Shown here: in pieces, positions 1-11,139 of the stretch
Position numbering within the stretch: the first letter of the stretch is position 1
Layout of the letters: every line of letters starts with the position of its first letter
From: Turbatrix aceti
Lineage: Eukaryota; Nematoda; Chromadorea; Rhabditida; Panagrolaimidae
Length of the DNA: 64,000 nt
Reading direction: 5' to 3'
Assembly (NCBI GenBank): GCA_963969345.1
Contig: OZ017767.1
Coordinates: forward strand, 1,860,001 to 1,924,000
Notes under the pieces: model-generated
Seen by the model: the letters and a program-made list of their open reading frames with translations, nothing else
Database searches by the model: none
Told to the model about the DNA's origin: nothing
Made by a program: the position numbers and the translations under genes

Positions 1-101
1 ATCGGCAACCGGACATACACAGTAGTAATGACAACGGCATGCTCCATGTATGTTTGTTTTCAAAACTATTGCACTCATAACATTTTGTTTTTATTTTACA
101 G

Positions 102-584
102 CAAGTTTTCATGGAACTGAGCTTCCAAAATCCTGTTCAAAAATATGCATGCTTCAATCTTTTAAAAAACCATAAAAACGTCGATCCCGATTATTTTGAA
201 TTCACTGCGTGCACCTGGCTTCATCTCGGCTACAACAACTCCCGAATTATTGACGGAAAAATTATGATACACCACAAAATTACTGGTAAACCTTCATGGG
301 TTCGAGACATGTGGCTGACTGAGCACAAAATCGCTAGCCGTGATTTTATAATGCATCCAATGAAAAGTGCGTGGAAGAACAAATCTTGGAAATGGGTGTT
401 CAAGCGAAATACCTTTGACAACTCTCTATGTATTGACGATGGAAAATTCCAAAATTGGGAATACCAGGATGGATACTTCATTTCTGATGACGTAGTTTTT
501 AGTTATCTAAAAAACAATAGCCAGATTGTTGAAAGAAATCATTCTGCTATTTTTGATAAATGGAATCTAAAAGAAAATCAATAA
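102..584 (+). CDS. DUF273-like glycosyltransferase-type protein, C-terminal exon (partial)
   Basis: The final exon of a gene that starts before the window. It follows an acceptor (TTTTACAG, ending at 101) and runs open to a TAA at 582-584, giving about 160 residues. The segment with SWVRDMWLTEHK followed by RDFIMHP resembles the conserved end of the nematode DUF273 family (W-x-R-D-x-WLT ... RDFM-H), which is thought to have a GT-A-like fold. Many Trp, Asp and Asn residues are consistent with a luminal Golgi enzyme. The DUF assignment is from memory of the motif and is moderate. Upstream exons are outside the window, so the signal anchor and any DxD motif cannot be checked. A DUF1647-type fragment lies about 500 bases downstream, so glycosyltransferase-like genes cluster here. 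Confidence 0.55.
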   Translation, partial: QVFMELSFQNPVQKYACFNLLKNHKNVDPDYFEFTACTWLHLGYNNSRIIDGKIMIHHKITGKPSWVRDMWLTEHKIASRDFIMHPMKSAWKNKSWKWVFKRNTFDNSLCIDDGKFQNWEYQDGYFISDDVVFSYLKNNSQIVERNHSAIFDKWNLKENQ

Positions 585-1069
585 CGCGTAAAAATTTGTG
601 TTGCTATTGTTTGATCGGTTTCCAGAAATTTATAAAAACGTTCCAGAATAAATTTAAAAAAGTCAGTATCAAATAAAAACAAAGTAAATTATAAATATTT
701 TTTCTTTGGGGTTTTGAAGGCACTGACTGACACCGAATACTTATGTATGTATTTCTAAGAAAATATTCTGTAGTTTTGTATGCAGGCAGTTTTTTCAGGC
801 ATGCTGATGCGGATCTACATTTTTTCGCATTTACTCTCATTGTCAGTTAAAACCGGAAAAAACTGTAGTTGTGTACATTTTAATCCTGAAATATAGAATT
901 TGCCAATTTTATTTAAAGAAAGCCAGCAGGTGTCATGATTTGCATTCACCAGACACCACGATACTAAATTTTGTTGCGCTGTTGTAACAGATGTATAAAC
1001 ATTTTATTTATTTATTTCACTGTTGCTCAGTGGTATAGACATTTAGGATTATTCATTTTACCAAAAACT
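585..1069. other. Intergenic, no gene seen
   Basis: AT-rich sequence with no ORF of coding character. A TTGCTCAGTGG stretch near 1022 looks like a tRNA A box, but no B box or cloverleaf follows. Confidence 0.5.
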
Positions 1070-1115
1070 AAAAACTAGATAAAAAATTTCTGCTAGCTAT
1101 TTTTGATTTACTTTT

Positions 1116-1402
1116 TTGTGGAACAATGAATGCACATTTGTTGTCTTGTACAACACGGGATCTGCGGCTGGAAACTTGCATCTGAAGTGCGCATTTGAAC
1201 CCGAGTGCTACGCTCCGCCCCACGCAACTTCTCACGGTTGCAACCTGTCTGATATATTTAACAAACCAGACTTGTATTCTGGATGCCACCGTTATGATCA
1301 GTCTGCCCTCAATCTTATTGGTTACTCCAAATCGCATGGAAACTTTTTGCTTTATGCATACCGCACGGATTTGTTTCATGTTAATCGTAACCCTCGGTTT
1401 TA
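1116..1402 (+). pseudogene. DUF1647-like last-exon fragment
   Basis: This stretch is homologous to the last exon of the complete DUF1647 gene at 9321-9623. Both carry LKCAFEP(E/D)C, a PP-x2-TSHGC segment, GCHRYDQSALNLIGY and a C-terminal DLFHV-x-RNP ending. The five preceding exons present in the complete gene were not found upstream: the 500 bases before it are AT-rich and hold only the end of an unrelated gene. No splice acceptor matches the position used by the paralogue. I read it as a truncated duplicate. It could still be the 3' exon of a gene with a very long intron, but the missing catalytic-type exons argue against a working enzyme. Confidence 0.6.
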
Positions 1403-1403
1403 A

Positions 1404-2269
1404 TATGCTGTTGCAATAATAACCAGTAGTTTTTTTAACAAGTATTTAAATAACTTTTTTCTTATTATTGTATTTAAAAAAATAATCTCACACCTTTTGT
1501 TATCACGTTTTGGGAAGTTAATCCGCAGCAGCGGTGCAGTCAGCGGCGACTAACAAAAAAGTCAGTGGAAACTTTAATTCCACCCGGACCAAGGTCAAAG
1601 AGCTTTGCGCGGTTGATTTTTGGGCGAAAAGAAATGGTGACTACCACCCCTTATAAATCGTCGTTTTGGCGACGAAAAGTAAAGGAAGGTCTGGCTGGCC
1701 AATGTCAGTCGCTAATGCAGTGAAAAAAAGAGTTGGTCACTCACTCAGAAATATTGGACTGCAAACAAGTTGCAGTGGTCTACTGTTGTGTTCGACGTCG
1801 TCGTTCTTCCGTCTTGTTTTACCGTTTTGACACCCGGTTCAATTCCTGGAAATATCTGATAGTGGAATTAGCCGTCAAATAATGCAGCTGGTTATGAGCA
1901 AACATGCCTCATGATGGATTGCAATTCACTGACTCATGGAAATTGTTCATACTACGCTGAAGTCTCCCTTTTACACGATCAAAAGCCAAACTAGGATAAA
2001 AATGATGATGTTGTTTGACGTAAAACACGGTGTTTACACATTTGTTGAACCATCTCGCTTTACTTCGATGCAAATGATTAAATTTTTCCAGGTGTCTTAA
2101 AAAATCAGATTGTGTTTCTTTTTTTGCGCATTACACATCAAATTGCTCCAAACTAAATAATTACTTTCATAATACATATTTTTTATTATGATATGATATA
2201 TAATCAAAACTAGCTACTTTCTACCACAAATTACTGTCTTATTACCATTTAAATAAAGTATCGTGCGAA
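1404..2269. other. Intergenic, no gene seen
   Basis: No convincing ORF on either strand. It is the downstream flank of the minus-strand ShKT gene. Confidence 0.5.
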
Positions 2270-3019
2270 TCAGCAGAATCCGCATGTCTTGGGGCACTGG
2301 GTTCTCATAAGACTCTGGTAGAGTGTCTGGTTGCAGTAGTAGGCAAGGCTGGGGCAGTCGGACTGACGGCCAGGAGCGGTAAGGTCAACACAGCTGGAGC
2401 TGCCGGTGGTGCCGGTCGTCGAGTTGCCGTACGTCGAAGTGGTGTTGCAGCGGTTGCAGGTCTGGGGGCACTGCCACGTCATGAGGTCGTAGTAGAGGGC
2501 TAAAAAAAGTTGCACCTATCTGATATTCACGCTTTTTGGAAACTTACTGTTGTTGCACAGGTAAGCACGAGACGGGCAGTCGGAGTATCCCTTGGGGCCG
2601 ACTTTGTCGACGCATGATCCAGATCCAGAACCAGTCGTTGAACCGCAGCACTGGGTGCCAGTGAGCGTCAGGCTGTTAGGGCAGATGTACTGACCGCTGA
2701 GGAGGATAGCAGCGTAGCAGGTACCTGAGCCGGAGGAGCTGTTGGTGGAGCTAGCGCAGCACTGTGTTCCGGTGACCGTGTAGCCGGTAGGGCAGACGTA
2801 GACGCCGTTGACGAGAAGAGCAGCATTGCAGGTGCCAGTTGTGGTCGTCGAGCTGTTGGTCGTCGTCGAAGTCGTAGGATCACAGCACTGGGTACCGTTA
2901 GCCACCTGGCCACCGGCGCAGACGGGGCTACCGTTGACGAGGGGAGCATCGATGCACGCGGCACGGGCACTGCCAGCCAGGCAGGCGACGAGAAGAGCAG
3001 CACTCAGGAAACGAGCCAT
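2270..3019 (-). CDS. Secreted Cys-rich protein with two C-terminal ShKT domains
   Basis: Two exons: 3019-2548 and 2499-2270, with a 48-base intron (GTAAGT...TTTTTAG), giving about 233 residues. The first residues (MARFLSAALLVACLAGSARA) form a signal peptide. Three short modules follow, each shaped like C-x-A-x-LV/LL-x-G-x-Y/P-V-C-x-(9-10)-QCC and separated by Ser/Thr linkers. The C-terminus has two ShKT domains of the form C-x-D-x5-DCPS-x-A-Y-x-CN, then M-x2-QCP-x-TC-x-(F/R)C; the intron interrupts the first. It is paralogous to the plus-strand gene at 5549-6353, with the same intron position and phase. ShKT domains are common in secreted nematode proteins. The role is unknown; an extracellular matrix, cuticle or mucosal function is possible. 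Confidence 0.85.
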
Positions 3020-3083
3020 GATCAGTTGGATGAAGGAAGGGATGATCCAGAGGATGTGATGTATGGCAGCAGGGATGATCGAC

Positions 3084-3092
3084 TTTATATAC
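3084..3092 (-). promoter_or_regulatory. TATA box of the minus-strand ShKT gene
   Basis: TATATAAAG on the minus strand, about 65 bases upstream of the ATG at 3019. The same spacing recurs before the other secreted-protein genes here. Confidence 0.6.
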
Positions 3093-3199
3093 TCCTGCCG
3101 AGGGCATTGTCTGACCAGAATCGTCACCAGCGCTTCTGACGCAGACCATAGACAAATACTGGAGATAAAGAATTTCTTTGCAACGCAACGCCTTTGGCG

Positions 3200-3890
3200 G
3201 TCGGGTAGACAGACACCAGACAGCAGAATCCGCTTTTTTTTGTGTTCACAGTTAAAACACCTGCCGCAGTACCGGCTATTTTCTATTCGATATGACCATT
3301 GCTTTTCTGTACGTTCTTTGTTTTTTCACACGTCTCTTTTTTGTGTTTATTTGTACTATTTACTTGACGAACAAAGACTTTTGAATGTGTTGGGATGACA
3401 CTATCGCAATAAATGCAAGGATCTGGAATGCTATCGAGCTCACTGTTAGCTGATTTCATGAAACGTGGAAATGCAACTATTTCAGCAATTTTGGACACAA
3501 CCCGTACTTCAAAGCTATATTTTTGGACAACAATTTATAGAATCCTACCAACTTCAGAATAGCTTCAAGTTTGATAGTTTCCTGGTAACATCCACCCCAG
3601 CCATGATCGCTTTGAAAAATGTTCAACTGTTCATAAATGCACGTAACCAAAAAAATCGTCCTCTAAAATTGTCCCTTAGCCTATGATTTGCTTTTTTCCA
3701 TGTAAACCAACATCAGAAGATACACTGCTTCATTGTCCTAAGCGGCCGAAGGTTGGTTAATCCAACGACAAATTCCGCTGAACCAACAAAAATCAACCCT
3801 TCTGTTCGAATTTCATTGTATTGCACCCATTTTTGTTTGAACTACTCAATTTTAATATTTGACATTTCTGCTTGGAGCCCTGCAGTCTAA
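3200..3890. other. Intergenic between divergent ShKT genes
   Basis: Only short random-looking ORFs were seen. The region separates the minus-strand gene (start 3019) from the plus-strand gene (start 3964), so it probably holds both upstream regions. Confidence 0.45.
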
Positions 3891-3900
3891 AAAGATGCTA

Positions 3901-3906
3901 TATAAA
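3901..3906 (+). promoter_or_regulatory. TATA box of the three-ShKT gene
   Basis: CTATATAAACCC, about 60 bases upstream of the ATG at 3964. Confidence 0.6.
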
Positions 3907-3963
3907 CCCAAATGAGCATCACACAGTTGGTACAACATATTCTGCATCCGGTTGGGTTGCACA

Positions 3964-4562
3964 ATGTCCTTCGGTGTTCAGATTGTCGTCTTCGCCTGCG
4001 CGGTGCTTCAAATCGCAGTTGCCCAAGATTGTCCGGCGGGATACACCGAAGCCCTGCCCTGCATCGGCGGATGCCCGGTCGGAACCTGCATTGGAGCCAG
4101 TTGCTGCGTCGCCGATGCCGTTGCCACGACCGTAACCACAACGACAACTGTCGTTACCCTTCCTACCAGTTCGTCATGCTCGGACGTAGCTTCGAACTGC
4201 GCAGCAATTTCTTCCCTCTGCTCAAACTCGCTCTATCTGAGCTTGATGCAACAGAATTGCGCTAGATCTTGCGGTTTCTGTGGAAGCTCGTCGTGTAAGT
4301 GTCCAAAAACGTAAAACATCAAACGGTGGCTATTTTTTTAGGCAGCAACGTCGCCACAAACTGCGCGCAACTCACCAGTCTGTGCTCGAACAGCGCTTAC
4401 TACGACCTCATGACGCAAAACTGTGCATCGACATGTGGAAGGTGTTCGAGTTCAACGTGTGCCGACACAATTGACTGCTCCAGCTACACCTCACTTTGCA
4501 GCAACTCGCTGTACAGAACTCTGATGACTGAGAAGTGTCCTCGGACTTGTTCGTTGTGTTAA
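3964..4562 (+). CDS. Secreted protein with three ShKT domains
   Basis: Exons 3964-4294 and 4342-4562 join to 183 residues; the 47-base intron has GTAAGT and TTTTTTAG ends. The signal peptide is MSFGVQIVVFACAVLQIAVA. A short Cys module (CPAGYTEALPC-x2-GC-x-VGTC-x-GASCC) precedes a Thr/Val linker. Three ShKT domains follow, with the recurrent core LCSNS-x-Y-x2-LM-x2-(N/K)C-x-(R/S)(S/T)C. The last ends CPRTCSLC just before the stop. The CxxTCGxC endings and six-Cys spacing define the domain. It is more distant from the pair at 2270-3019 and 5549-6353. A polyadenylation-like AATAAA lies near 4612. Function is unknown. The ATG at 3964 was chosen because the signal peptide begins there and a TATA box sits 60 bases upstream. 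Confidence 0.85.
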
Positions 4563-5470
4563 ACATGTGAACGGTCTGAAAACGTATGCATCGTAAAAAC
4601 ACGTGCAAGATTAAATAAATCGCTTGATTGAAAATGTGCCGCAATTTGATAAAACCCTGCAATAATTTTTTTAAATACGTCTTTATTTTGCGAATCATGG
4701 CGGGGAAAATGTAAATAAAAGTAACTAATAAAATTGAAATTATTGAAAAATGCAAAAACGAAACATAATTAATTGTTTGTTGATAATGGGGTTGCACGCG
4801 CAATGCCGGACTTTTTTGCAAAAGTTGATACCTACAGTAAATAAGAGGCAAAGGAAAATGTACGTTTTTTGCAATTTACACCATTTGATGTAAAAAAATT
4901 AATATTTTCTGTGCGAAGCACGGCGGCCAACAAAGATTGAAACTAAAACTGAAGAAAGTGCAAGAAAGGCTGTGTCGCAGAAAAAAAATCAACCGTTTCA
5001 AATAAAATTTCGACCGCGCCAATTTTCAGACCACAAAGTGTTATTGTTTGCACCAGTTTTGACGCAGACTTATTTATTTTCAAACTATTTACAAAAACTA
5101 GAGCGATCACTGATCATTTTCTACAGTTGGTCATTTTCAAAATTTAAAAACAAAATACCATTGTGTTTATTGTTTAAATCATTGTTTTGATTTTAAGAGC
5201 ACAGATTGAAGCGTCTAAATTCCGTGAAAAAGAAAGACGACGTTGTTCAAACACAACACCTGAGGCGTGAAAAACAAAGGCTACTGGAGCCACGGAGTAG
5301 CCAGTCCAGCCAATACTGCGCCAGGTGTTTCAACAAATTATGACACAAAAATAAGTATTTCACTGATTTACCTGCTATCCAATGACCAAAATGCATCGGT
5401 CATTTTTTTACGTTTACGCAAAAGCGCAGGTGACTGAAGACCAGCAGACAAAGGCAAAAACAATGCCCGT
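4563..5470. other. Intergenic, no gene seen
   Basis: AT-rich with scattered short ORFs and no splice-linked coding pattern. The last 80 bases contain the promoter of the next ShKT gene. Confidence 0.45.
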
Positions 5471-5477
5471 GAAGGGG

Positions 5478-5484
5478 TATATAA
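5478..5484 (+). promoter_or_regulatory. TATA box of the ShKT gene at 5549
   Basis: TATATAA, about 70 bases upstream of the start codon, mirroring the element of the paralogue at 3019. Confidence 0.6.
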
Positions 5485-5548
5485 TATCCCAGATTGGAGA
5501 CATCAGATATCATTCACAGCAGCTTCTCTGTATCCTTCTAACTACAAA

Positions 5549-6353
5549 ATGGCCAGTCGTCTCAGCATTGCTCTTCTTGTCACCTGTCTGGTTGGCAACA
5601 CTCAAGCTGCCTGCATCGATGCGCCAATCGTCAACGGCAGTCCAGTCTGTGCCGGTGGTCAGGTGGCCAGTGGACTCCAGTGCTGCGATCCTGGCACTAC
5701 ATCAATCACCAATAGTTCTGTAATTTCGACTGGAACTGGCTCCTGCAATGCTGCACTTCTCGTCAACGGTATTTACGTCTGCCCTACTGGCTACACGGTT
5801 TCTGGAACACAATGCTGCGCTGGATCTAGCTCGGGTTACGGTACAAGCACCACTGGTAGCACCTGTTACGCTGCTGTCCTCGTCGGTGGAACGTACATCT
5901 GCCCCAACAGCCTGACGCTCACCGGCACCCAGTGTTGCGGTTCTTCGTCTGGCTACGGATCGTGTTACGACAAGGTCGGCCCCAAGGGATACTCTGATTG
6001 CCCGTCTCGTGCATACCTGTGCAACGACAGTAAGTCCCCAAAAATGCAGATTCAAAAAATGTTATAAACTTTTTTCAGCCCTTTACTACGACATCATGAC
6101 GTGGCAGTGCCCCAGAACCTGCAACCGTTGCACATCGACATCCGTCTACGGAAACACCGGCACCTACGGTAACACTATCACCGGAAGCACGACTTACGGC
6201 AACACCAACTACGGCACCGGCAGCAGTGGATGCGTCGATTTGGCTGCAGCTGGTCGTCCCTCGGATTGCCCCAGTCTGGCCTACCTCTGCACCCAGACGA
6301 TCTATCAGTCTCTCATGAGAAGCCAATGCGCTCGTACTTGCGGATTCTGTTAA
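5549..6353 (+). CDS. Secreted Cys-rich protein with two C-terminal ShKT domains (paralogue)
   Basis: Exons 5549-6029 and 6079-6353 give 251 residues; the intron is 49 bases. The signal peptide starts MASRLSIALLVTCLVG. Three LVNG-x-Y/P-VC...QCC modules are joined by Gly/Ser/Thr linkers. Two ShKT domains follow: CYDKVGPKGYSDCPSRAYLC, running across the intron to CPRTCNRC, and CVDLAAAGRPSDCPSLAYLC to CARTCGFC. Between them lies a Tyr-Gly-Asn-Thr repeat longer than in the minus-strand paralogue. Gene structure, intron phase and domain order match the gene at 2270-3019. The two lie in opposite orientation around the three-ShKT gene, so an inverted duplication is likely. A polyadenylation-like AATAAA lies near 6484. 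Confidence 0.87.
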
Positions 6354-7147
6354 TTTCCTTCTTTCAAATTGTTTTGAAAAAATTTATTACCGCTGTAGTA
6401 TAGCTAATATTTACCTAAACGCCTCACATTATATTTAATATTGAATTATACAATTATTTTTAAATGTTTTGTTTCGTGTCAAATAAAATAATCCAATGTA
6501 ATTATCGACGTCCAAATACGAATCATCAGAGTCAGATTCATCACAATCAATTGGAATGACTTTGGGCTAAAGAAATCTCAAAGATAGCTAACAAAATTGA
6601 TATATGTACATAATGTACATAAATATTGTGATCAAGCATACTGGGGCGTGTGAAAAATTCGTTGGGTTACTAAAGATAAAAAATACATATTTATTATTTT
6701 ATCATTGTGTTGTTGTCGTGTTGATTATGGTTTTGGCACTGTGATTTAAATTCTGATTGTATTTTATTTTGAGATACATGAAGAAAAATGTTTAATGTTT
6801 ATGTATTATACATGCAGGAGCGATAATATTGTGTTACATATTTTTCTTCACGCCCAATTGTTTGATACGCAAAAGATGACAAACGTAGGAAAAAAACAAA
6901 AAAAGAAGCAAAATGACACACGCAATTATGAATCGGCATTGTCCGTGCAGCATCGACCTATCGTTCTTGTTTACAAGATCAAACCATTTTTAGGCAGTTT
7001 TTGTGAGTTGTTGTTTCGTCCCGCGAGCGGTCGTGTTCGTTGTCTGCGGGAGCGACACTCGGTGAGTTATTCCCCCACCCTCTTTCCCTTGTATTGTAAT
7101 CCTTCTAGGCCGAAGACGCATCCAAATCGGACCCCAAAGAGCGCTCA
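6354..7147. other. Intergenic, no gene seen
   Basis: AT-rich up to about 7000, then moderately GC-rich on approach to the inverted repeat. No supported gene. Confidence 0.45.
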
Positions 7148-8108
7148 ACAGCATGCGCCTTCACCTTATTTTTTCTCACTGGTGCGCGCGCGTGCATTTT
7201 TTTGAGGGAGTCATGTTCAAAAAATCGCCCTGAAGCCCGTAATAGAGTTTTTTGCTTACGGTCACTTCGGTAGGCTCGGGCATGTCCCAAAGATTGTTTT
7301 AAGCCACTCGCGCTCTTTGTTGCATTATTTTGCGCAGTGCTGCAGGCATTTATACTTTAACATGCCATAACTAACCGAAATTCCATGATTTTTTTAAAAA
7401 CGCTTTATACATTTCTTCATTATGTTGGTATGAATAAGTATGCAAAAGCAGAACCATGGCACAACGACAGTATTCGAGAACGGGTGCGAAACAGATAACA
7501 AGCTTGAAAGTGTGCGCGCGCTTTGAAAGATTTGTTGAAAAGTGATCGTTTCTCTGTTTTTACGGTAAAAACAAGCATAGACGTCCTTAATCCCAAAAAG
7601 TATACCTTTATCTTCAATGGTATAAGCTGATATTCACCATTGCAATGGATTTGTGCTATAAGCACAAATCTGTGTTTTGAGAAACTTCTTCGCTTATTTT
7701 CGCTGTGAGAATCCTGAAACTATCATTTTTTCTCCAATGTTTTAAGCTTGAAATCTGTTTCGAACCCGTTCTCGAATGCTGTCGTTGTGCCATGTCTCAG
7801 CTTTTGCATACTTATTCATACCAAAATAATGAAAAAATGTATAAAACGTTTTTCAAAAAAAAGTGGGATTTTGGTGAGTTACGGCACTTCAAAGTTTCAT
7901 GATCTTTCAATGCCTCCAGCATAGCTCAAAAAAATCCTACGGGAGGCGCGAGAGGCTTAAAACAATCTTTGGGACATGCCCAAGCCTACCGAAGTGACCG
8001 TAAGCAAAAAACTCTATTACGGACTTCAGGGCGTTTTTTTGAACATGACTCATTTCGCACGCGCGCGCTCCTTTTTCTCCCAGTGGGACAAAAGCGCATG
8101 CTGTGCAC
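7148..8108. repeat. Long inverted repeat (foldback-type)
   Basis: Two arms of roughly 370 bases (about 7148-7520 and 7737-8108) are imperfect reverse complements around a spacer of about 215 bases. Matching landmarks are CTTACGGTCACTTCGGTAGG near 7255 and its complement near 7990, CATGTCCCAAAGATTG near 7280 and its complement near 7965, and GGTATGAATAAGTATGCAAA near 7428 and its complement near 7805. The arms contain short CGCGCG runs. No transposase ORF is present. It could be a foldback transposon or a palindromic duplication. Arm boundaries were set by eye and are approximate. Confidence 0.8.
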
Positions 8109-8444
8109 AGCGGAACGGGCCACGCGAGGGAAGCTTCACAGAGAAATCAAGAGTTAGTAGGAAGAAAAAATAGTAGGAAGAAAAAGCATAGATTTCGCGT
8201 TGATGTTGAACTGCGTTCGCGAAGAATTTGCGACAATTGTCTTACGTGTCTGATTACAGGTCTTTGATTTTGAGTAAAGTATCTGACGCCGTTGGCTAGA
8301 TTACTTCAAATGTTATCAATAAAAAACCTTGCCACCTGGATACCACCCGGATACTCTCAAGATGGTCGAAGAAGCTCGTTTATAATGTTAGAATTTTGAT
8401 ATTCTAATTATTCAAGAAAATTGAATAAATTTCATCGTTTATAG

Positions 8445-9623
8445 ATTGGTTGCTGTTTTTGTGGTGTCTTGCATACTTTTTTTGCATCTAAAGGTTGCAG
8501 ATGTTGAACAGGTCGAATTTTTGGGTAACCCCCTCCATGAAATTCAGCATTACTCAGGTAAGATACAAAGGTGCATCGGATGCTGAATAACAATAATTTC
8601 AGTTTCTTCCTACCATCAAAATGTCTACCAAGAGCTATCAAGACCCCCGGCCTACATGCAAACTCTTAATCGATCGACGCTTGATGTCAAGGATCTCGTA
8701 ATCGTAACGTTTATTTCAGAAAATCACGTTGCAGAATCCATGTAAACCAAATTCACACCAATGTTGAATAAATTTATTCCATTTCAGTATATCCTGTATA
8801 ACGATACAACAAGTACCGGAGTTGAATAAAACACTTTTTTACGTTTTCATTGCCGACGACGTTTCCGATGCCGTCGTCAATATTTACCAAGAAATTTGTC
8901 AAATAGCTGTAGTAATAAAATATTCAGATATAGCCAAGGAACTGGGTCCGGAGTTTATGGAGCTCCGTAATAGCTATAGATTCAAGCCGCTTGTAGTCGT
9001 CCATATTCTACGTCTGCATCCGATTGTTTTGTTTGCAGACGCTTCAATTCGTTTTGATCAATCAGAAACAAATTCGTGGAGTGTAAGTAACAATATTTAT
9101 ACATATGCGATACATATGCGTTATTGATTCAGAAAACGATTAAAAATGTTTTGGTTAGCAGTTCTGTGGATCTGGCAATGCTAGGTACCGTAGCGCATTT
9201 CATGTATCCTGCAACGCATCCTTCAATGTATAAATTCTTTCCTGAAGTTGATGTTGAGAAGGTAATAAAAAATATTATGTTGTTCTTTGATAATTGTTCA
9301 TAATTATGTTTTTTATTTAGATGAAAGAAACCGAACAACAGCAATCGTACTGTACAATGTTTTTCGGAACCCCTGTCGGCTGGAAACTCGCAATGCGGTA
9401 TCTCAAGTGCGCGTTTGAGCCCGATTGCCTGGCTCCGCCCAATTCAACGTCTCACGGCTGCGACATGAGTAAGATTTATAGCGAGCCAAACAAATTTTCC
9501 GGGTGCCACCGATACGATCAATCTGCTCTCAATCTTATTGGCTATGCCGAAGCGCTTGGAAACTTTTCGCTTTATGCTTATGATACTGATTTGTTTCACG
9601 TTATTCGTAACCCCAACTTTTAA
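8445..9623 (+). CDS. DUF1647 family type II membrane glycosyltransferase-like protein
   Basis: I assembled five exons with consistent phases: 8445-8557, 8603-8741, 8788-9082, 9133-9261 and 9321-9623, about 325 residues. The first ATG was not located; a short upstream exon is likely, because the frame closes just before the acceptor at 8444. A hydrophobic stretch (LVAVFVVSCILFLHL) near the start looks like a type II signal anchor. Family-like motifs in order are NSYRFKPLVVVHIL, VLFADASIRF, YPATHPSMYKFFP, LKCAFEPDC, TSHGC and GCHRYDQSALNLIGY. The ADAS and HRYDQSALN motifs resemble DUF1647 and related GT-A-like proteins. It probably acts in the Golgi on glycans. A truncated copy of its last exon lies at 1116-1402. 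Confidence 0.7.
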
Positions 9624-9755
9624 TTTGTAGTATTTCTGATAAATACAAAAAATAATGAATTTCACCATGAAATTCAGATGCGTTTATAAAAAAACTGACC
9701 AAAACTGAATTAAATTTACCTTTACGATTATGACTTATTGCACGTTCTCATTGTC

Positions 9756-9763
9756 TATAAAAA
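9756..9763 (+). promoter_or_regulatory. TATA box of the first trypsin-fold gene
   Basis: TATAAAAA, about 95 bases upstream of the ATG at 9855. Confidence 0.5.
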
Positions 9764-9854
9764 CGTATATTGATGCTAATATAGATCACTCTTGTCTCCC
9801 TGGGAACGCTTTTGCCTTCCCTGTTCCCAATAGCTTTTTTGTATTTTTGCTGAT

Positions 9855-10858
9855 ATGCAGACCACATTTTTCCTGCCGTTGTGTTTTTTGGCCACTTTAC
9901 TGGCAGTTACCGGTACTGATATCACCGACAATCTCGACTCATTTGACGGCTACAAAGAAGTTTCCCGACAAAAGAGGATCGTTGGCGGCAGATTGGTCAC
10001 TAAATACGAATTCGAATTTGTCGTTCTAATTCGCGGATATTGCAATTCTGTTGAAGTAAGGAAGTTTTTTTCTATTTCTTTACCAAAAACAAATTTTTTA
10101 CAGTACATTTGCACCGGTAGTATAATTTCGAAAAAACACGTTCTGACTGCTGGGCACTGTATCACCTGTCTTGATGACAATAAGTTTAAGTAAGTTGTTT
10201 TTTTTGCCAACAAAAATATTTAATAATAACCAAAATTTTAGAATATACGCAGAAAAAATTTTCATCGGTGCTCGAGGCTCGGGAGTGCACAATCATACTT
10301 ACAGGTTGGAGCAACACGGATGGTACGATCCTAAAACCCTTAAAAATGACATTGGCATCATCGAACTCATCTCTGGTGAAGAATTTGACGTTCCACCTGT
10401 CACGTTGCCCGCCGACCTAAATGAACACGAAATTTTTAATTTGACGGCACTGGGCTACGGTCGGTACGAAAATCGCGACTGGAATGGCAATCTCAAACTG
10501 GATTGGGATGCTCAGTTACGCGTCGCCGAGATACCCATTCTTTGGTTCAAATCGGACACCATGTACGGGGGTATGTCCCGCAAAATGATGATACAAGGCG
10601 ACACCGGGGGACCACTTGTCAAATCCTTCGGCGGAAAGGTTTATCAATTTGGCATGGCTTCCTGGTTTACCGACAACGTCTCACAAATCTTATCCGATGA
10701 TACCCACAACACTAAAAATAGAAGTAAAGCTTTTTTTGTAGATTTAGATAATTTGACTTTTTTTTTCAGATCGGTTCATCAAAATCCCGGCTTACTGTTA
10801 TTTCATCCAACACGCTACTAACAATTTGGTCAAGTGCGAAAAAGTTCTATGGCGCTAA
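9855..10858 (+). CDS. Secreted trypsin-fold protein with catalytic Ser replaced by Thr
   Basis: Four exons: 9855-10055, 10104-10189, 10242-10723 and 10770-10858; 285 residues. A signal peptide (MQTTFFLPLCFLATLLAVTG) precedes a propeptide and an activation-type site, RQKR-IVGG, at residues 41-45. The chymotrypsin-fold triad region shows His85 in LTAGHC and Asp132 in KNDIGIIEL. The nucleophile motif, normally GDSGGP, reads GDTGGP, so the expected serine is Thr217 (codon ACC at 10603-10605). This would normally abolish or greatly weaken proteolysis. The next gene has the same change, so it predates their duplication. It may be a secreted pseudo-protease acting as a binding protein or decoy. Polyadenylation-like AATAAA lies just after the stop. 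Confidence 0.85.
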
Positions 10859-11053
10859 ACAATTTTTTATAATCTTTGGAGAGTTAATAATAAAATTTGA
10901 TTGTTGGTGTATTAACAAAGAGTGACGGAATCCAAATAATACAGTATTTCAAGTTTTTGACCAGTTTTTGTAGCAAAAATTGTATCAAAAACACGTGTTT
11001 TGCATTGTTTTCCAATTACATATTGCAAATTAACATGCCAAGTATTTTTTGCT

Positions 11054-11060
11054 TATAAAA
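11054..11060 (+). promoter_or_regulatory. TATA box of the second trypsin-fold gene
   Basis: TATAAAA, about 85 bases upstream of the ATG at 11140. Confidence 0.5.
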
Positions 11061-11139
11061 GGGCATCACAATGCTAATATCTTCAGTTTTCCATTCTGTG
11101 GTGTGCGTGATCACTCTTGCTCTCCAGTCACCGGAAAAA

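Noticed and set aside
1022..1040. tRNA A-box-like TTGCTCAGTGG
   Set aside because: No matching B box or foldable cloverleaf downstream.
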